From positions 31,921 through 95,920 of the forward strand of contig CAZCYV010000016.1 of NCBI GenBank assembly GCA_964503145.1: 64,000 nucleotides of DNA. Direction: 5' to 3'. This document shows positions 24,207 through 32,633 of this stretch, piece after piece. The position numbers were made by a program, and so were the translations under genes. The first letter of the stretch is position 1, and each line of letters opens with the position of its first letter. The notes beneath the pieces are model-generated. The model ran no database searches. It saw only the letters and a list, made by a program, of their open reading frames with translations, and had not been told where the DNA came from. This stretch comes from RBG-16-57-11 sp964503145 (GTDB lineage Bacteria; Chloroflexota; Anaerolineae; Anaerolineales; UBA4823).

Positions 24207-24230
24207 AAGGGCACGCGCGCGCGTGCCCTT
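24207..24230 (-). terminator. 24-nt GC-rich palindromic hairpin followed by a T-run
   Basis: The bases form a perfect 24-nt palindrome (up to 10-12 bp stem with alternating CG at the tip) followed on the minus strand by TTTTGTGTT. It could end the histidine-kinase transcript or act within the SWIM gene leader, because a promoter lies upstream of it at 24293-24321. Confidence 0.6.
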
Positions 24231-24292
24231 ATGCGTCAGGAAAGATGATGACTTTGAATTCGAATCCCGGCAAGGCAATCACCTCGCTATAT

Positions 24293-24321
24293 AGTATAAG
24301 CGGAGTCGGGATGAAAGTCAA
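24293..24321 (-). promoter_or_regulatory. Strong predicted promoter for the SWIM zinc-finger gene
   Basis: Minus strand TTGACT (24321-24316) and TATACT (24298-24293) are spaced by 17 bp. The predicted start is near 24286. The transcript passes through the palindromic hairpin before the SWIM gene. A GTG-initiated 17-codon frame begins 4-5 nt after that start and ends with TAA at 24231-24229, exactly where the hairpin begins. Confidence 0.65.
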
Positions 24322-24350
24322 CGCGCGAAAAGGTTAAGTTTTTGAGTCTT

Positions 24351-26270
24351 TCAGCTTTGTAAATCGGATGCGCCGGCGGGTTTCTTCTGGCGCAGCGGCA
24401 ACACGACGTAAAAAGTGCTGCCGGGGCAGGCGACTTCGTCGTAGCCGGGGCTTTCCGCCCACAGTTTGCCCCCGTGCGCCTGGATGATGCCACGGGCGAT
24501 CGACAGCCCCAACCCCGGGCCGCCGCCTTTGAACTGGGTTCGGCTGGAGGAATGCAAGGCCACTTCGCCGGTCTGGTAGAACTTCTCGAAGATCAATTCG
24601 AGCTGGTCGGGGGCGATGCCGATGCCGCTATCCTGCACAGTGATCTCCACGCCCGCTTCAGGGATGACCTCGCCCGCCGCCAGGGCGCGCCCGGAGACGA
24701 CGATCCGCCCCCCGTCCGGCGTGTATTTGATGGCGTTGCTGATCAGTTGGAAGAACACCTTCTGTACGGCGTTGTTGTCGGCCTCCAGGGGCGGCACATC
24801 GCTCAGATCTTCCAGGGTCAGAGTGATCTCCCGCTGGCGTAGGGCGTTCTTGAAGTTGCCGACGATGTTGCGCAGCAGCAGGCCCAGCGACAATGGCTCA
24901 GGGCTGAGTTCCAGGGCGCGGCTGTCGATCTTGACGATGTCCAGCATGCTGTTGACGATTTCATGCAGGCGCTCGGCGCCGGAGTAGATGCCTCCGACCA
25001 GTTGCGCCAGGCGCTCCTGACCGGAGATGGTCTGGTCCTGCAGCAGCATCTGGCTGTAGCCCAGCAGCACGGTCAGCGGGGTGCGCAGTTCGTGCGAGGT
25101 GACGCGGATGAAGTCCGATTTGGTGCGGTCCAGGCGCTCCAACTGGGCATAGGCGCGGCGCAGTTCTTCGGTGCGCGCCTGCACCATCTCCTCCAGCCGC
25201 TGGTTGAAGCGCGCCAGGCGGTCGTACAGGCGGGCGTTTTCCAGGGCGATCGCCGCCTGTCCGGCAAAGGTGCGCGCCAGGGTGGCCTCGCTGTACATGT
25301 AGGGGCGCAGGTCATCCCGCGCCAGGTAGAGCATGCCGAACACCTGCTCGGCGCGGATCAGCGGCACGCCCATCCAGGAGCGCGCCGCCGGCAGGCCCTC
25401 GATCTCCTGCCAGTCGTCGTGCAGCAGCACATCCGGGATGGAGATCACCTGCCCGGTGTGGAAGACGCGGGCGTAGAGGCTGTCCTGGCGCAAGGGGACG
25501 CGCAGGCGCGCCTCCCCCAGGTTTTCGGCGAAGCCGCGCGTGGCCACAAATTCCAGCTCGTCCCCTTCGCGCAGCACCACCGCCGAGCGATCGGAAGGGA
25601 CAATCTCGTTCAGGTAGCGCAGGATTTGCTCGAGCACCTCGTCCAGATGGATGGTGCTGGAGAGAGCGTAGCCAATCTGGTAGAGCGTCTCGGCGAAGCG
25701 CCGCCGGGATTGTTCTGTCTGGTACAGGGTGGCGTTGCGGATGGCGATGGTCACCTGGTCAGCCAGCGAGCGCAACAGGACGATGTCCTCTTCGCTGAAA
25801 GCGCTGGGTTGGGCGCTCAAGATTTCCAGCGCGCCAACGTGCTTTTGAGCGATCTTCAGCGGCAGCACCAGTTGCGAGCGCGCCTGCGGGAAGCGCTCCG
25901 CCAGGGGCAGACGGCGGGGGTCGAGCTGGTTGCTCAGGTGGTGCACCCCGCTGCGGCACACCCAGGTGATGCTGTTCTCTACGTCGATCGCCAGTTGCAC
26001 TTCCGCCCGGCTGAGGTCTTCCCCTTGCGGGGTCAGCCCGGCTTTGAGTTGCACAGCCTCGGCCGGCTCGGTGACCAGCCAGACGTTGACCCCATAGTAG
26101 CCGAAGGATTGACGCAGTAGCTCCACCAAGGCCAGCAGCAGGGTCTGCAGGTCCAGGCTGGAGGTGACCGCCCGGCCGACCTCTGCGATGGCCGCCAGGC
26201 GTTGGGCGTAGAGGCGTTCGGCCTGGGCGTCGCCGGGGATTGGGGTGGACAAATCCTTGGTAGGCTCCAT
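24351..26270 (-). CDS. Soluble GAF-GAF sensor histidine kinase
   Basis: 639 aa from the ATG at 26270. Two GAF domains come first (about residues 30-180 and 200-350), with 'YYGVNVWLV' in the first and 'PLIRAEQVFGMLYLARDD' in the second. A coiled-coil follows, then a HisKA domain with phosphoacceptor 'SHELRTPLTVLLGY' and an HATPase_c domain with N-box 'QLISNAIKYTP', 'DSGIGIAPDQ' and 'GGPGLGLSIA'. No membrane segment is seen, so the signal is cytoplasmic or a diffusible ligand. I chose 26270 over an ATG at 26306 because that codon lies on the upstream side of the TATAAT element. No response regulator is adjacent. Confidence 0.9.
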   Translation of the reverse strand: MEPTKDLSTPIPGDAQAERLYAQRLAAIAEVGRAVTSSLDLQTLLLALVELLRQSFGYYGVNVWLVTEPAEAVQLKAGLTPQGEDLSRAEVQLAIDVENSITWVCRSGVHHLSNQLDPRRLPLAERFPQARSQLVLPLKIAQKHVGALEILSAQPSAFSEEDIVLLRSLADQVTIAIRNATLYQTEQSRRRFAETLYQIGYALSSTIHLDEVLEQILRYLNEIVPSDRSAVVLREGDELEFVATRGFAENLGEARLRVPLRQDSLYARVFHTGQVISIPDVLLHDDWQEIEGLPAARSWMGVPLIRAEQVFGMLYLARDDLRPYMYSEATLARTFAGQAAIALENARLYDRLARFNQRLEEMVQARTEELRRAYAQLERLDRTKSDFIRVTSHELRTPLTVLLGYSQMLLQDQTISGQERLAQLVGGIYSGAERLHEIVNSMLDIVKIDSRALELSPEPLSLGLLLRNIVGNFKNALRQREITLTLEDLSDVPPLEADNNAVQKVFFQLISNAIKYTPDGGRIVVSGRALAAGEVIPEAGVEITVQDSGIGIAPDQLELIFEKFYQTGEVALHSSSRTQFKGGGPGLGLSIARGIIQAHGGKLWAESPGYDEVACPGSTFYVVLPLRQKKPAGASDLQS

Positions 26271-26294
26271 AGTGTGCGCCGTGAAAGCCCTCGT

Positions 26295-26300
26295 ATTATA
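26295..26300 (-). promoter_or_regulatory. Perfect -10 TATAAT before the histidine kinase gene
   Basis: TATAAT on the minus strand ends about 25 nt before the ATG at 26270. The -35 is weak. It lies in a divergent region with the nuclease lipoprotein gene, whose own -10 candidate (TACAAT, 26349-26354) is on the other strand. Confidence 0.45.
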
Positions 26301-26437
26301 GCGCATGTTGGGCTACAAACGCGGCGGACAATTCAAAATAAATTGTGATACAATCGGGTTGTCAGGCGCTGCGTTGTGGCCTGTGCCAGAGCCAGGATTG
26401 CGAATCGCACACTGCGCGACTTTTGGGAGAATCGATC

Positions 26438-27301
26438 ATGAAGAGGCTGTCCTTGCTGCTCGTTTTGTTCCTCCTGGCAGGTTGTTTGCCTGTTTCGACG
26501 GAATTGGTGCCGCCGGCGACGCTGGCGGCGCAGACCATGGCGGCGATGCCCAAGACCGCGACGCCCGGGCCGACGAACACCCCCTTGCCGACCCCGTCGG
26601 CCACCCTGGATTTGCGCCCACCCACGCCGATGATCGATCTGACTTTGCCCGGCGCTTACTGCCTGCCGACCCAAACCACGCGCGCCCTCGCCCTGGTGAC
26701 GAAGGTGCTGGACGGCGCTACGATCGAGGTGGCCACCAACAACCAGACCTGGACGGTCAGGTATATCGGCCTGGATGCGCCCAGCATCTTCGCCCCCGCC
26801 GAGTGGCAGGCGGCGCAATCTCTTGGTTTGAACGACAGCCTGGTCAGCGGACGCAGCGTGACCCTCATCCAGGATGTCACCGACGTGGATGCCTTGGGGT
26901 ATCGCCCACGGTATGTGATCGCCGGCAACGTGTTCGTCAATTACGAGATCGTGCGCCAGGGCATGGCAAGCGTGGTGATCGAACCGCCGGATACCGCCTG
27001 CCAGAACTCGCTGCTGGCCGCCCAGGTCGAAGCGCAGACGGCGGTGAGCGGCATCTGGCAGCCAACGCCTCTGCCCACCTTCACCATTCCGCCCTCGGCG
27101 ACGATCACCAACACCCCTGGGCCGGCCACGGCCACCAGTGTGCCGCCGTGCAATTGCAGCCGGCAATACACCTGCAACGCCTTCCCCACCCAGAACCGCG
27201 CCCAGGCATGCTACGATTACTGCCTGCGTACCGGCTATGGCCCGGTGCTGCCAGACAACAACCGCAATGGCCGGGTGTGCGAAGGATTGCCGCGAGAATG
27301 A
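26438..27301 (+). CDS. Secreted lipoprotein with nuclease-like (SNase/TNase) domain and an Excalibur-like C-terminus
   Basis: 287 aa. The lipoprotein signal peptide ends in the lipobox 'LLAGC' with C16. A low-complexity Pro/Thr linker leads to a staphylococcal-nuclease-type domain ('LVTKVLDGATIEVATNNQTW', 'VRYIGLDAPSIF', 'EWQAAQSLGLNDSLVSGRSV'). The C-terminus is Cys-rich and ends in 'LPDNNRNGRVCEG', close to the calcium-binding Excalibur motif. The nuclease domain lacks the Arg/Glu pair spacing I would expect of a fully active TNase, so activity is uncertain. The ATG at 26438 follows GGGAGAATC. Its stop overlaps the next gene (ATGA). Confidence 0.85.
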   Translation: MKRLSLLLVLFLLAGCLPVSTELVPPATLAAQTMAAMPKTATPGPTNTPLPTPSATLDLRPPTPMIDLTLPGAYCLPTQTTRALALVTKVLDGATIEVATNNQTWTVRYIGLDAPSIFAPAEWQAAQSLGLNDSLVSGRSVTLIQDVTDVDALGYRPRYVIAGNVFVNYEIVRQGMASVVIEPPDTACQNSLLAAQVEAQTAVSGIWQPTPLPTFTIPPSATITNTPGPATATSVPPCNCSRQYTCNAFPTQNRAQACYDYCLRTGYGPVLPDNNRNGRVCEGLPRE

Positions 27302-27573
27302 CGATCAGAGCGTTCACCCTGATCAAGATCAAGGTCGGGGATTTGCGGGCGGCGGTGCGCGATCTGCGGCGCATACCGCTGGTGGACGAGGCCAATCTGA
27401 CCTTCGGCCCCTATGACATCATCGCCACCCTGCACGCCGAGGATTTGCAAGAACTGGGGCGCGTCGTGGCGCGCGAGATTCAGACCATCCCAGGCGTGCT
27501 GGAGACCCGCACCTGCATCATGGTGGACCCCCAGGCGCTGGAAGATATTCAGGTCGCCAGCTATCCAGAATAA
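27298..27573 (+). CDS. Stand-alone Lrp/AsnC RAM (ligand-binding) domain protein
   Basis: 91 aa, the effector-binding alpha/beta domain of Lrp/AsnC regulators without the DNA-binding half: 'RAFTLIKIKVGDLRAAVRDL', 'FGPYDIIATLHAEDLQEL' and 'IPGVLETRTCIMV'. Such stand-alone proteins may bind amino acids and pair with Lrp proteins or metabolic enzymes. The ATG at 27298 overlaps the stop of the nuclease gene by 4 bp, so they are coupled. Its 3' end overlaps the convergent phosphatase-superfamily gene by 13 bp. Confidence 0.88.
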   Translation: MTIRAFTLIKIKVGDLRAAVRDLRRIPLVDEANLTFGPYDIIATLHAEDLQELGRVVAREIQTIPGVLETRTCIMVDPQALEDIQVASYPE

Positions 27574-29081
27574 GGCCGATTGACCTCGGCCAGTTTTTGA
27601 TCCAACTCGGCCTGTAGCTCCCTGGCCATCGGGTGTTCGGGGTAGGCGTTTTGTAATTCCTCGGGGTCAGCTTCCAGATCGTAGAACTCGTAATTGTCCC
27701 GATAGTAGCGATAACCCAGGTAGCGGATCAGCTTATAGCGGCCGCGGATCAGGGCGACGGTGGCCTTGCGCAGCGGGCCGAAGGAAGGGTTAGCCTTGGC
27801 TTCGACGACGTAAATGCTGCGATCCGGCGCCTCTTCGCCGCCCAGGCCGGGCAGCGCCTGCCCCTCGCACCTTGGCGGGACCGGCAGGCCGACCAGGTGC
27901 AACAGGGAGGGCAGTACATCCACGTTGCTGGTCAGGGCGTGCACGTCCTGGCGCTGCCGCTGGCCAGGCGCCGAGATGATCAGCGGCACGCGGATGTTCG
28001 GCTCGAAGACCAGCGGCATCGAATGACCGGTGGCCCCGCGTTCGAAGATTTCGCCATGGTCGGAGGTCAGGATCAAGTAGCTGTTTTCCAGCACGCCGCG
28101 GCTTTCCAGGGCGTCGAGCAAGCGGCCGAATTCGGCGTCCAGCTCGGCAATGAACTGGTCATAGCTGCGCCGCTGGCTGGCGCTGCGCTCCTCGGAGATG
28201 CCCGCCGCCAGGCGATGCTTTCTCTTAGGCGGCGGCGCCCAGCCGTCATCGAACAGGCTCAGATAGGGCCGCGAAGGGATATAAGGGGCGTGCGGGGGCA
28301 TCAAATGCACGTACGCCAGGGAGGGCTGCGGCAGGCCGGTCAGCAACTCTATCACGCCGTCCATCACCTGATCGAACCGGAAGTAGACGTCGGTGTTGGC
28401 GATGCGCGGCAGCCCAGCAGGGTATTTCTCCCTCAGCCGTCTGGAATACAGTTGGGTGGCGAATTGGGTGCGCAGATCGTTCAACAGCGACAGGAACAGC
28501 GAACCGTGCGCCTCCTCACGCTTGAACAGGAACTGATCCACGCTTTTCAGTCCGTAAATGGCGTCGTTGGGGAACAGGTTGTCATAGAACACACTGCCGC
28601 TCAGCGTGAAGCTATCCAACGCCAGGTGGCGATCCAGGTACCGCTCGGCTTGATAAAGTAGCGTGTCGGCATAGATGTTCTGGGTGTAAGCCACCTGGTG
28701 GAAGGCCCCCTCGAGCAGGTGGAACATGTGCTGCGGCAGCGCCGCCGGGCTGATCAGGCTGCTCAGGTTCAGGGCGCGATGCGTCCAGGGGTAGGTACCG
28801 GTGAACAACGAGGCGGTGCTGGGGGTGGTGTAATTGCCCGCCGAATGGTGGTTGTGATACACCGTGGCGCGGGCGGCAAAACGCTCCATGTTGGGGCTGG
28901 TGCGGCGCGGGTAGCCATGGACGGACAGGTTGAAGGCGCACAGCGCATCGAACAGGATCAGAATGACGTTGGGCAGTTCCTGGTTTTGCGTCGCTCGCGC
29001 CGGCAGGTGGCGCACCAGTGGCGCCAGCGCAGCCGCCCCCGCCAGCCTGAGAAAGTCGCGTCGGTTCAGATTGGAGGTCAT
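27561..29081 (-). CDS. Secreted sulfatase/phosphotransferase-like enzyme (alkaline phosphatase superfamily)
   Basis: 506 aa. A twin-arginine signal is present ('NRRDFLRLAGAAALAPL'), so export is by Tat. The sulfatase fold follows: 'NVILILFDALCAFNLSVHGY' gives the first metal Asp, 'YLILTSDHGEIFERG' the second set and 'FEPNIRVPLIIS' the third. The site where sulfatases carry the Cys/Ser that becomes formylglycine is 'NYTTPSTASLFTG', where Thr replaces Cys/Ser and the following Arg is missing. That favours a phosphotransferase or phosphodiesterase using Thr, as in phosphoglycerol transferases, rather than a sulfatase. Substrate unknown. Confidence 0.85.
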   Translation of the reverse strand: MTSNLNRRDFLRLAGAAALAPLVRHLPARATQNQELPNVILILFDALCAFNLSVHGYPRRTSPNMERFAARATVYHNHHSAGNYTTPSTASLFTGTYPWTHRALNLSSLISPAALPQHMFHLLEGAFHQVAYTQNIYADTLLYQAERYLDRHLALDSFTLSGSVFYDNLFPNDAIYGLKSVDQFLFKREEAHGSLFLSLLNDLRTQFATQLYSRRLREKYPAGLPRIANTDVYFRFDQVMDGVIELLTGLPQPSLAYVHLMPPHAPYIPSRPYLSLFDDGWAPPPKRKHRLAAGISEERSASQRRSYDQFIAELDAEFGRLLDALESRGVLENSYLILTSDHGEIFERGATGHSMPLVFEPNIRVPLIISAPGQRQRQDVHALTSNVDVLPSLLHLVGLPVPPRCEGQALPGLGGEEAPDRSIYVVEAKANPSFGPLRKATVALIRGRYKLIRYLGYRYYRDNYEFYDLEADPEELQNAYPEHPMARELQAELDQKLAEVNRPYSG

Positions 29082-29091
29082 GGTTTCGATT

Positions 29092-29694
29092 TCACCACAG
29101 GTTGCGGGCGATCACGACCAGCGCGCCGATCAAACCCAGAGGCACGTACAGGTAGGCGAAGATGGTCATGCGCTCGGCAACCGCCAACGCCAGACGGGTG
29201 AGCAACCCGATGCGTTTGAAAACAAAAGATGTCGTGATGATGAAGGCAATGATCCCGATCAGCGCCAGCAACGGATAGGCCAGCGTTTGCCAGAGTTCGA
29301 GTTTGTAAATGCGGCTGACGTCGCGCTGGATCAGATAGCCGCCAATCCCCAGAACCGCGGCGAGGGCGCTGCCCTGGACGACGAACTGATCTTTGAAATA
29401 GCGCCCCGGGGTCATCCAGCACAGCAGCAAGAGCAGACCCATCACCACCAGGCTCTCGAACAGGGCGAAGGCCAGGATATAGGCGAGCAGGATCAGCACA
29501 CTCCAGACGTTCAGGTATTCCAGCCAGCTCGGCAGCCACCAAAAGGCGCGGTAGAGCGTCCAACTGAAGACGATGAACACAACGACCGAAAACACCGCCA
29601 GGGCTTCCTGCCTGGAAGGGAGCCGGGCGCTCAGGCTATTCTTTAGACTCTTCAATGCGGGGATTTGCCCTTCGTCAGCTTCAATTCCATCCAC
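29092..29694 (-). CDS. Multi-pass membrane protein, function unknown
   Basis: 200 aa. About five transmembrane helices ('LAVFSVVVFIVFSWTLY', 'VLILLAYILAFALFESL', 'VVMGLLLLLCWM', 'LLALIGIIAFIITTSFVF', 'LYVPLGLIGALVVIA') after a polar N-terminus of 30 residues. No family is recognised. It ends 10 bp before the phosphatase-superfamily gene and overlaps the end of the acetyltransferase gene by 43 bp, so the true start may lie further in, but there is no Met before the first helix. Confidence 0.65.
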   Translation of the reverse strand: MDGIEADEGQIPALKSLKNSLSARLPSRQEALAVFSVVVFIVFSWTLYRAFWWLPSWLEYLNVWSVLILLAYILAFALFESLVVMGLLLLLCWMTPGRYFKDQFVVQGSALAAVLGIGGYLIQRDVSRIYKLELWQTLAYPLLALIGIIAFIITTSFVFKRIGLLTRLALAVAERMTIFAYLYVPLGLIGALVVIARNLW

Positions 29695-30647
29695 ATCAGC
29701 GTCTGGTGCTCTCTGAAGCCAGCCTTGCGGATCGCCTCGGCATACTGGCGCGCCGGATAATCCAGCATCAGCGGGCGGGAGGAGGGGGCATGCTGGCGGG
29801 CATGCGCCAGCAGCGCGTGCACCAGGCGCTCATCGCTATAAGGCGGCGCAGCCAGCCAGAGCATGTTGGCATATCCCCCGCTGGCCTGCCAGGCGACGGC
29901 GCCCAGCAAGCGGCTGGAGCTGGTGAGCGCCCATTGATAGATAGTGGCGTTATAGAGGAAACGATAGAACTCGCCAACGAAGCCCGGCCGCAGCAGGTTC
30001 ATCCGGAAAGGCATGTGCCAGGATAGCTCAGCAGGGTAATCTTGCGCCAGCCAGGTGCGTTGCTCCTCCCAGGCGCGCCGCGGCAGCGCAGTGATGCGCA
30101 ACCCTGGAGGCAGCGCTGGTTGTGAAAACTCCGGGGTGCTAAACCAGGTGGTGCGCCGGGCGCGCTCGATGAAGCCCAGGGAGAGGTACAAATCCACGGC
30201 AGCCTGGTTCTCCTCGCGCACGTGTAGCCAGACGGCTGGCGCGCTGCGTTGGCGGGCGTAGTCGATTGCTTGCTCGGTCAGCCGCCTGCCAATGCCCTGG
30301 CGGCGGAAATCGGGATGCACCGCCACGTTGGCGATCAGAAAGTGGCGCTGGCCGCGCAGGTAATACGGGATCAGGCTGACATTGCCCACGATGCGCTCTT
30401 CGTGCTGCCATATATAACCGTTCATCGCCGGGCTGGCCCATTCGGCTGTCGTGGCCCAACTCAGGGGCGCAGGATGGTGGGCTGCAGCGCGCATCCGCTC
30501 CAGGTATTCGCGACCGTCGGGATCCAGCGAGTCGGCAAAGCAAAGCTCTACCAGATCGGCGACCGCTTCCAGGTCCCGGCGAGGGTCAAAGGGGCGCAAC
30601 GCGCCTTCCGCTGGTTTGGCGGCGAGCGTCTTGGTGATCGATGTCAT
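29652..30647 (-). CDS. GNAT-family N-acetyltransferase
   Basis: 331 aa from the ATG at 30647. The first domain is a clear GNAT fold with the acetyl-CoA-binding 'VAVHPDFRRQGIGRRLTEQA' (Q/RxxGxG/A) and 'EENQAAVDLYLSLGF'. The second half, about 130 residues, looks like a degenerate second GNAT-type domain ('YANMLWLAAPPYSDERLVHA'). The substrate is unknown. The start at 30647 is used because an earlier codon at 30722 lies in the promoter region; a TAAAAT at 30666-30661 would give a very short leader. Confidence 0.83.
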   Translation of the reverse strand: MTSITKTLAAKPAEGALRPFDPRRDLEAVADLVELCFADSLDPDGREYLERMRAAAHHPAPLSWATTAEWASPAMNGYIWQHEERIVGNVSLIPYYLRGQRHFLIANVAVHPDFRRQGIGRRLTEQAIDYARQRSAPAVWLHVREENQAAVDLYLSLGFIERARRTTWFSTPEFSQPALPPGLRITALPRRAWEEQRTWLAQDYPAELSWHMPFRMNLLRPGFVGEFYRFLYNATIYQWALTSSSRLLGAVAWQASGGYANMLWLAAPPYSDERLVHALLAHARQHAPSSRPLMLDYPARQYAEAIRKAGFREHQTLMWMELKLTKGKSPH

Positions 30648-30715
30648 AAGCTTTGAATGAATTTTACCGCAATCGCGGGCCGACCGGCGGCGAAATGGCA
30701 ATTTGTCCAATCCCC

Positions 30716-30744
30716 TTGCCATGCAGCAAAGCAGGCTTTAAAAT
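30716..30744 (+). promoter_or_regulatory. Predicted promoter of the nurA-herA operon
   Basis: TTGCCA (30716-30721) and TAAAAT (30739-30744) are spaced by 17 bp. The predicted start is about 30751, leaving a leader of about 30 nt before the ATG at 30780. It diverges from the acetyltransferase gene. Confidence 0.5.
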
Positions 30745-30779
30745 GGCTAAAACACTTGTTCTGAATATTGGGACGCCTC

Positions 30780-31988
30780 ATGTCGCTGGATTTTCAACAG
30801 GTACGTCAACAGATCAAGGCTCTAGGAGAGCAGGCACCGTGGCGCGCCCGTCGCCTGACCGAGTTGCGCCAGCGGGCGGCGGAGTTGCTGACGAAACATG
30901 CCCAAGATTTGGATGCGCTGCGCCAGCGGATGCACACGGTGACCCGGTTGCATGATCCTAACCTGCGCTGCGCTTTGCCGGCGCTGGAGAACCCCGAGCC
31001 GCTAAACGCGCACTACCCGCTGCCGCCGTTGCCGGTTCAGGCGACAATCCTGGCGGCGGACGGGTCGCAAATCGCCCCTGACCGACATGCGGAAGTCCAC
31101 TACGGCCTGATCAACGTGGGCGCGGTGCAGTTGCGCCTCGGGCGGCCAGATGCGCCGGTGATCAGCGTGCAGAGTCGGCTGATGTACGATGAGGAACTGT
31201 ACACTGCGGCGGGTACGATCACCGAAGAGCAACTGTCTTTGATGCGCGATCTGGAAGAGCGCCGCCTGTTGGCCGACCTGGCCACAGGCGCTGAGTTACC
31301 GGTGATCACCTTCACTGATGGCCCAATGGAGCTTTGGGGGGCGAAGGACAGCCCCGACAGCGGCGAGTTCGAACGCAGCCTGGCGCAGTACCACGCCGCG
31401 CTGTGGAGCCTGCGTGAACTGAACGCAGCCACTGCTGGCTATGTGGATAAGCCTTTCGCCAACCTGGTGGTGCGCCTGCTGGAGGTGGCTTCACTGCCCG
31501 AAGACCAGCTTGCCAGCGTGAAAAACAGCCATCCACTGCAAGGTGTGCTCGACTTGGAGTTGTACCGCGATTTGCTGGCGCCAGGCGAGCGCTCGGCGGT
31601 CTTTGCCTTGCAGTCCCGCTCGGCGCAACGGTATCGCGACGATCTGGCGCTGCACTTCTTTTATCTGAACGTGGGGCGAGAGGGACATCCCTGGCTGGCG
31701 CGCGTGGAAATCCCTGCCTGGGTGGCGCAGAACCGCAGGATGCTGGACGAGCTGCACGCAGTGCTGGTGCAGCAGTGCCGCATCCTGGGCAATCGCCCTT
31801 TTCCCTATCTCCTGCATCGCGCCCATGAGGCTGCTGTGGTCACGCTGGAGGAGAAGGAGCAGGTCACCCAGATGATCGCTTTGGAATTGCGCAATCGCGG
31901 CGTGGAGGTGGGTGAAATTTCCTCGAAGCAAAGCGCAAAAACTGCTGGCGGCAGGAGCCGCTATAACCATGGGAGGAAAGCCATATGA
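30780..31988 (+). CDS. nurA: NurA-domain nuclease
   Basis: 402 aa. The NurA domain is visible: 'ATILAADGSQIAPDRHAEVH' carries the first metal-binding Asp, 'VITFTDGPMELWGAK' the second, and a Glu-rich helix region 'LMRDLEERRLLADLA' lies between. NurA is a metal-dependent nuclease that works with the HerA ATPase in DNA-end resection; bacterial copies also occur in defence loci. The protein begins at the ATG at 30780; an in-frame TTG at 30768 is less likely. It overlaps the next gene by 4 bp (ATGA), with herA third. Confidence 0.85.
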   Translation: MSLDFQQVRQQIKALGEQAPWRARRLTELRQRAAELLTKHAQDLDALRQRMHTVTRLHDPNLRCALPALENPEPLNAHYPLPPLPVQATILAADGSQIAPDRHAEVHYGLINVGAVQLRLGRPDAPVISVQSRLMYDEELYTAAGTITEEQLSLMRDLEERRLLADLATGAELPVITFTDGPMELWGAKDSPDSGEFERSLAQYHAALWSLRELNAATAGYVDKPFANLVVRLLEVASLPEDQLASVKNSHPLQGVLDLELYRDLLAPGERSAVFALQSRSAQRYRDDLALHFFYLNVGREGHPWLARVEIPAWVAQNRRMLDELHAVLVQQCRILGNRPFPYLLHRAHEAAVVTLEEKEQVTQMIALELRNRGVEVGEISSKQSAKTAGGRSRYNHGRKAI

Positions 31989-32611
31989 CGCAAGCCATAC
32001 CAATCGGGCGCCTGCTGCGCGCCGGCACCTCCGGCTTTGTAATCGGTTGTCGCGTGACTCAACTCGAAAGCCCGTCCTTCGGCGCGCTGGTCAAGGCACC
32101 GGTTGGGGCAGGATACGAAATCTTTGGCCTGATTTACGATATCCACGTAGATGATGATGGGCTGGTGCGGCAACTGGTCACGGCTGAAGGCGTGGATGAG
32201 AGTGTCATCAACGACAATCGTTTGAACCGCAACGTGCCGTTGGAGATGAGCGTTCTGTCGGTGGGCTATCGCCAGGGCGAGCAGATCTACCATCTGTTGC
32301 CGCCGCGCCCGCCGCTCAGCCTGGACGTGATCCTGCTATGTGGTGATGGCGAACTGCGCCAGTTCACCGCCGCCGGGCGTTTTGGCTATTTTCGCCATGT
32401 GCTGCGCGCCCAGGACTTGCCGATAGGCGAGGTGCTGGCGGCGCACCTGCAGCAGGCGCAGCGCGCCCACGCTGCGGCGGGTGAATACGACTGGAGCGCC
32501 CGGGCGACGCAAGAGTTGATCACCCTGCTGCGCGACGACTATCCCACGCTGATCCAGGTGCTAGGCGCGCTGGGCGATGCCATGGCAGGTGAACAGGATG
32601 TCTTTCTTTGA
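31985..32611 (+). CDS. HAS-barrel-like protein between nurA and herA, function unknown
   Basis: 208 aa. The N-terminus 'IPIGRLLRAGTSGFVIGCRV' followed by 'FGALVKAP' and 'EIFGLIYDIHVDDDG' looks like the HAS-barrel that begins HerA ATPases, and the neighbouring HerA starts in the same style ('PIGYVVGGGLKENLRVRL', 'GFVIIES', 'FYGLVTDLQLGATD'). The C-terminal half is mostly helical with no motif I know. The ATPase core is absent. It overlaps nurA by 4 bp and precedes herA by 22 bp, so it is likely a third component of the system. HAS-barrel identity is my reading and needs a profile search. Confidence 0.7.
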   Translation: MTQAIPIGRLLRAGTSGFVIGCRVTQLESPSFGALVKAPVGAGYEIFGLIYDIHVDDDGLVRQLVTAEGVDESVINDNRLNRNVPLEMSVLSVGYRQGEQIYHLLPPRPPLSLDVILLCGDGELRQFTAAGRFGYFRHVLRAQDLPIGEVLAAHLQQAQRAHAAAGEYDWSARATQELITLLRDDYPTLIQVLGALGDAMAGEQDVFL

Positions 32612-32633
32612 TCCAAGAAGGGGATGCTGAACA

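Noticed and set aside
24963..26120. 385-codon plus-strand frame opposite the histidine kinase
   Set aside because: Antisense of the GAF-HisKA gene. Gln/Ala/Leu-rich composition and no motif.
26345..26437. Longer N-terminus for the nuclease lipoprotein
   Set aside because: The in-frame codons upstream of 26438 lie over the predicted -10 and would bury the lipoprotein signal.
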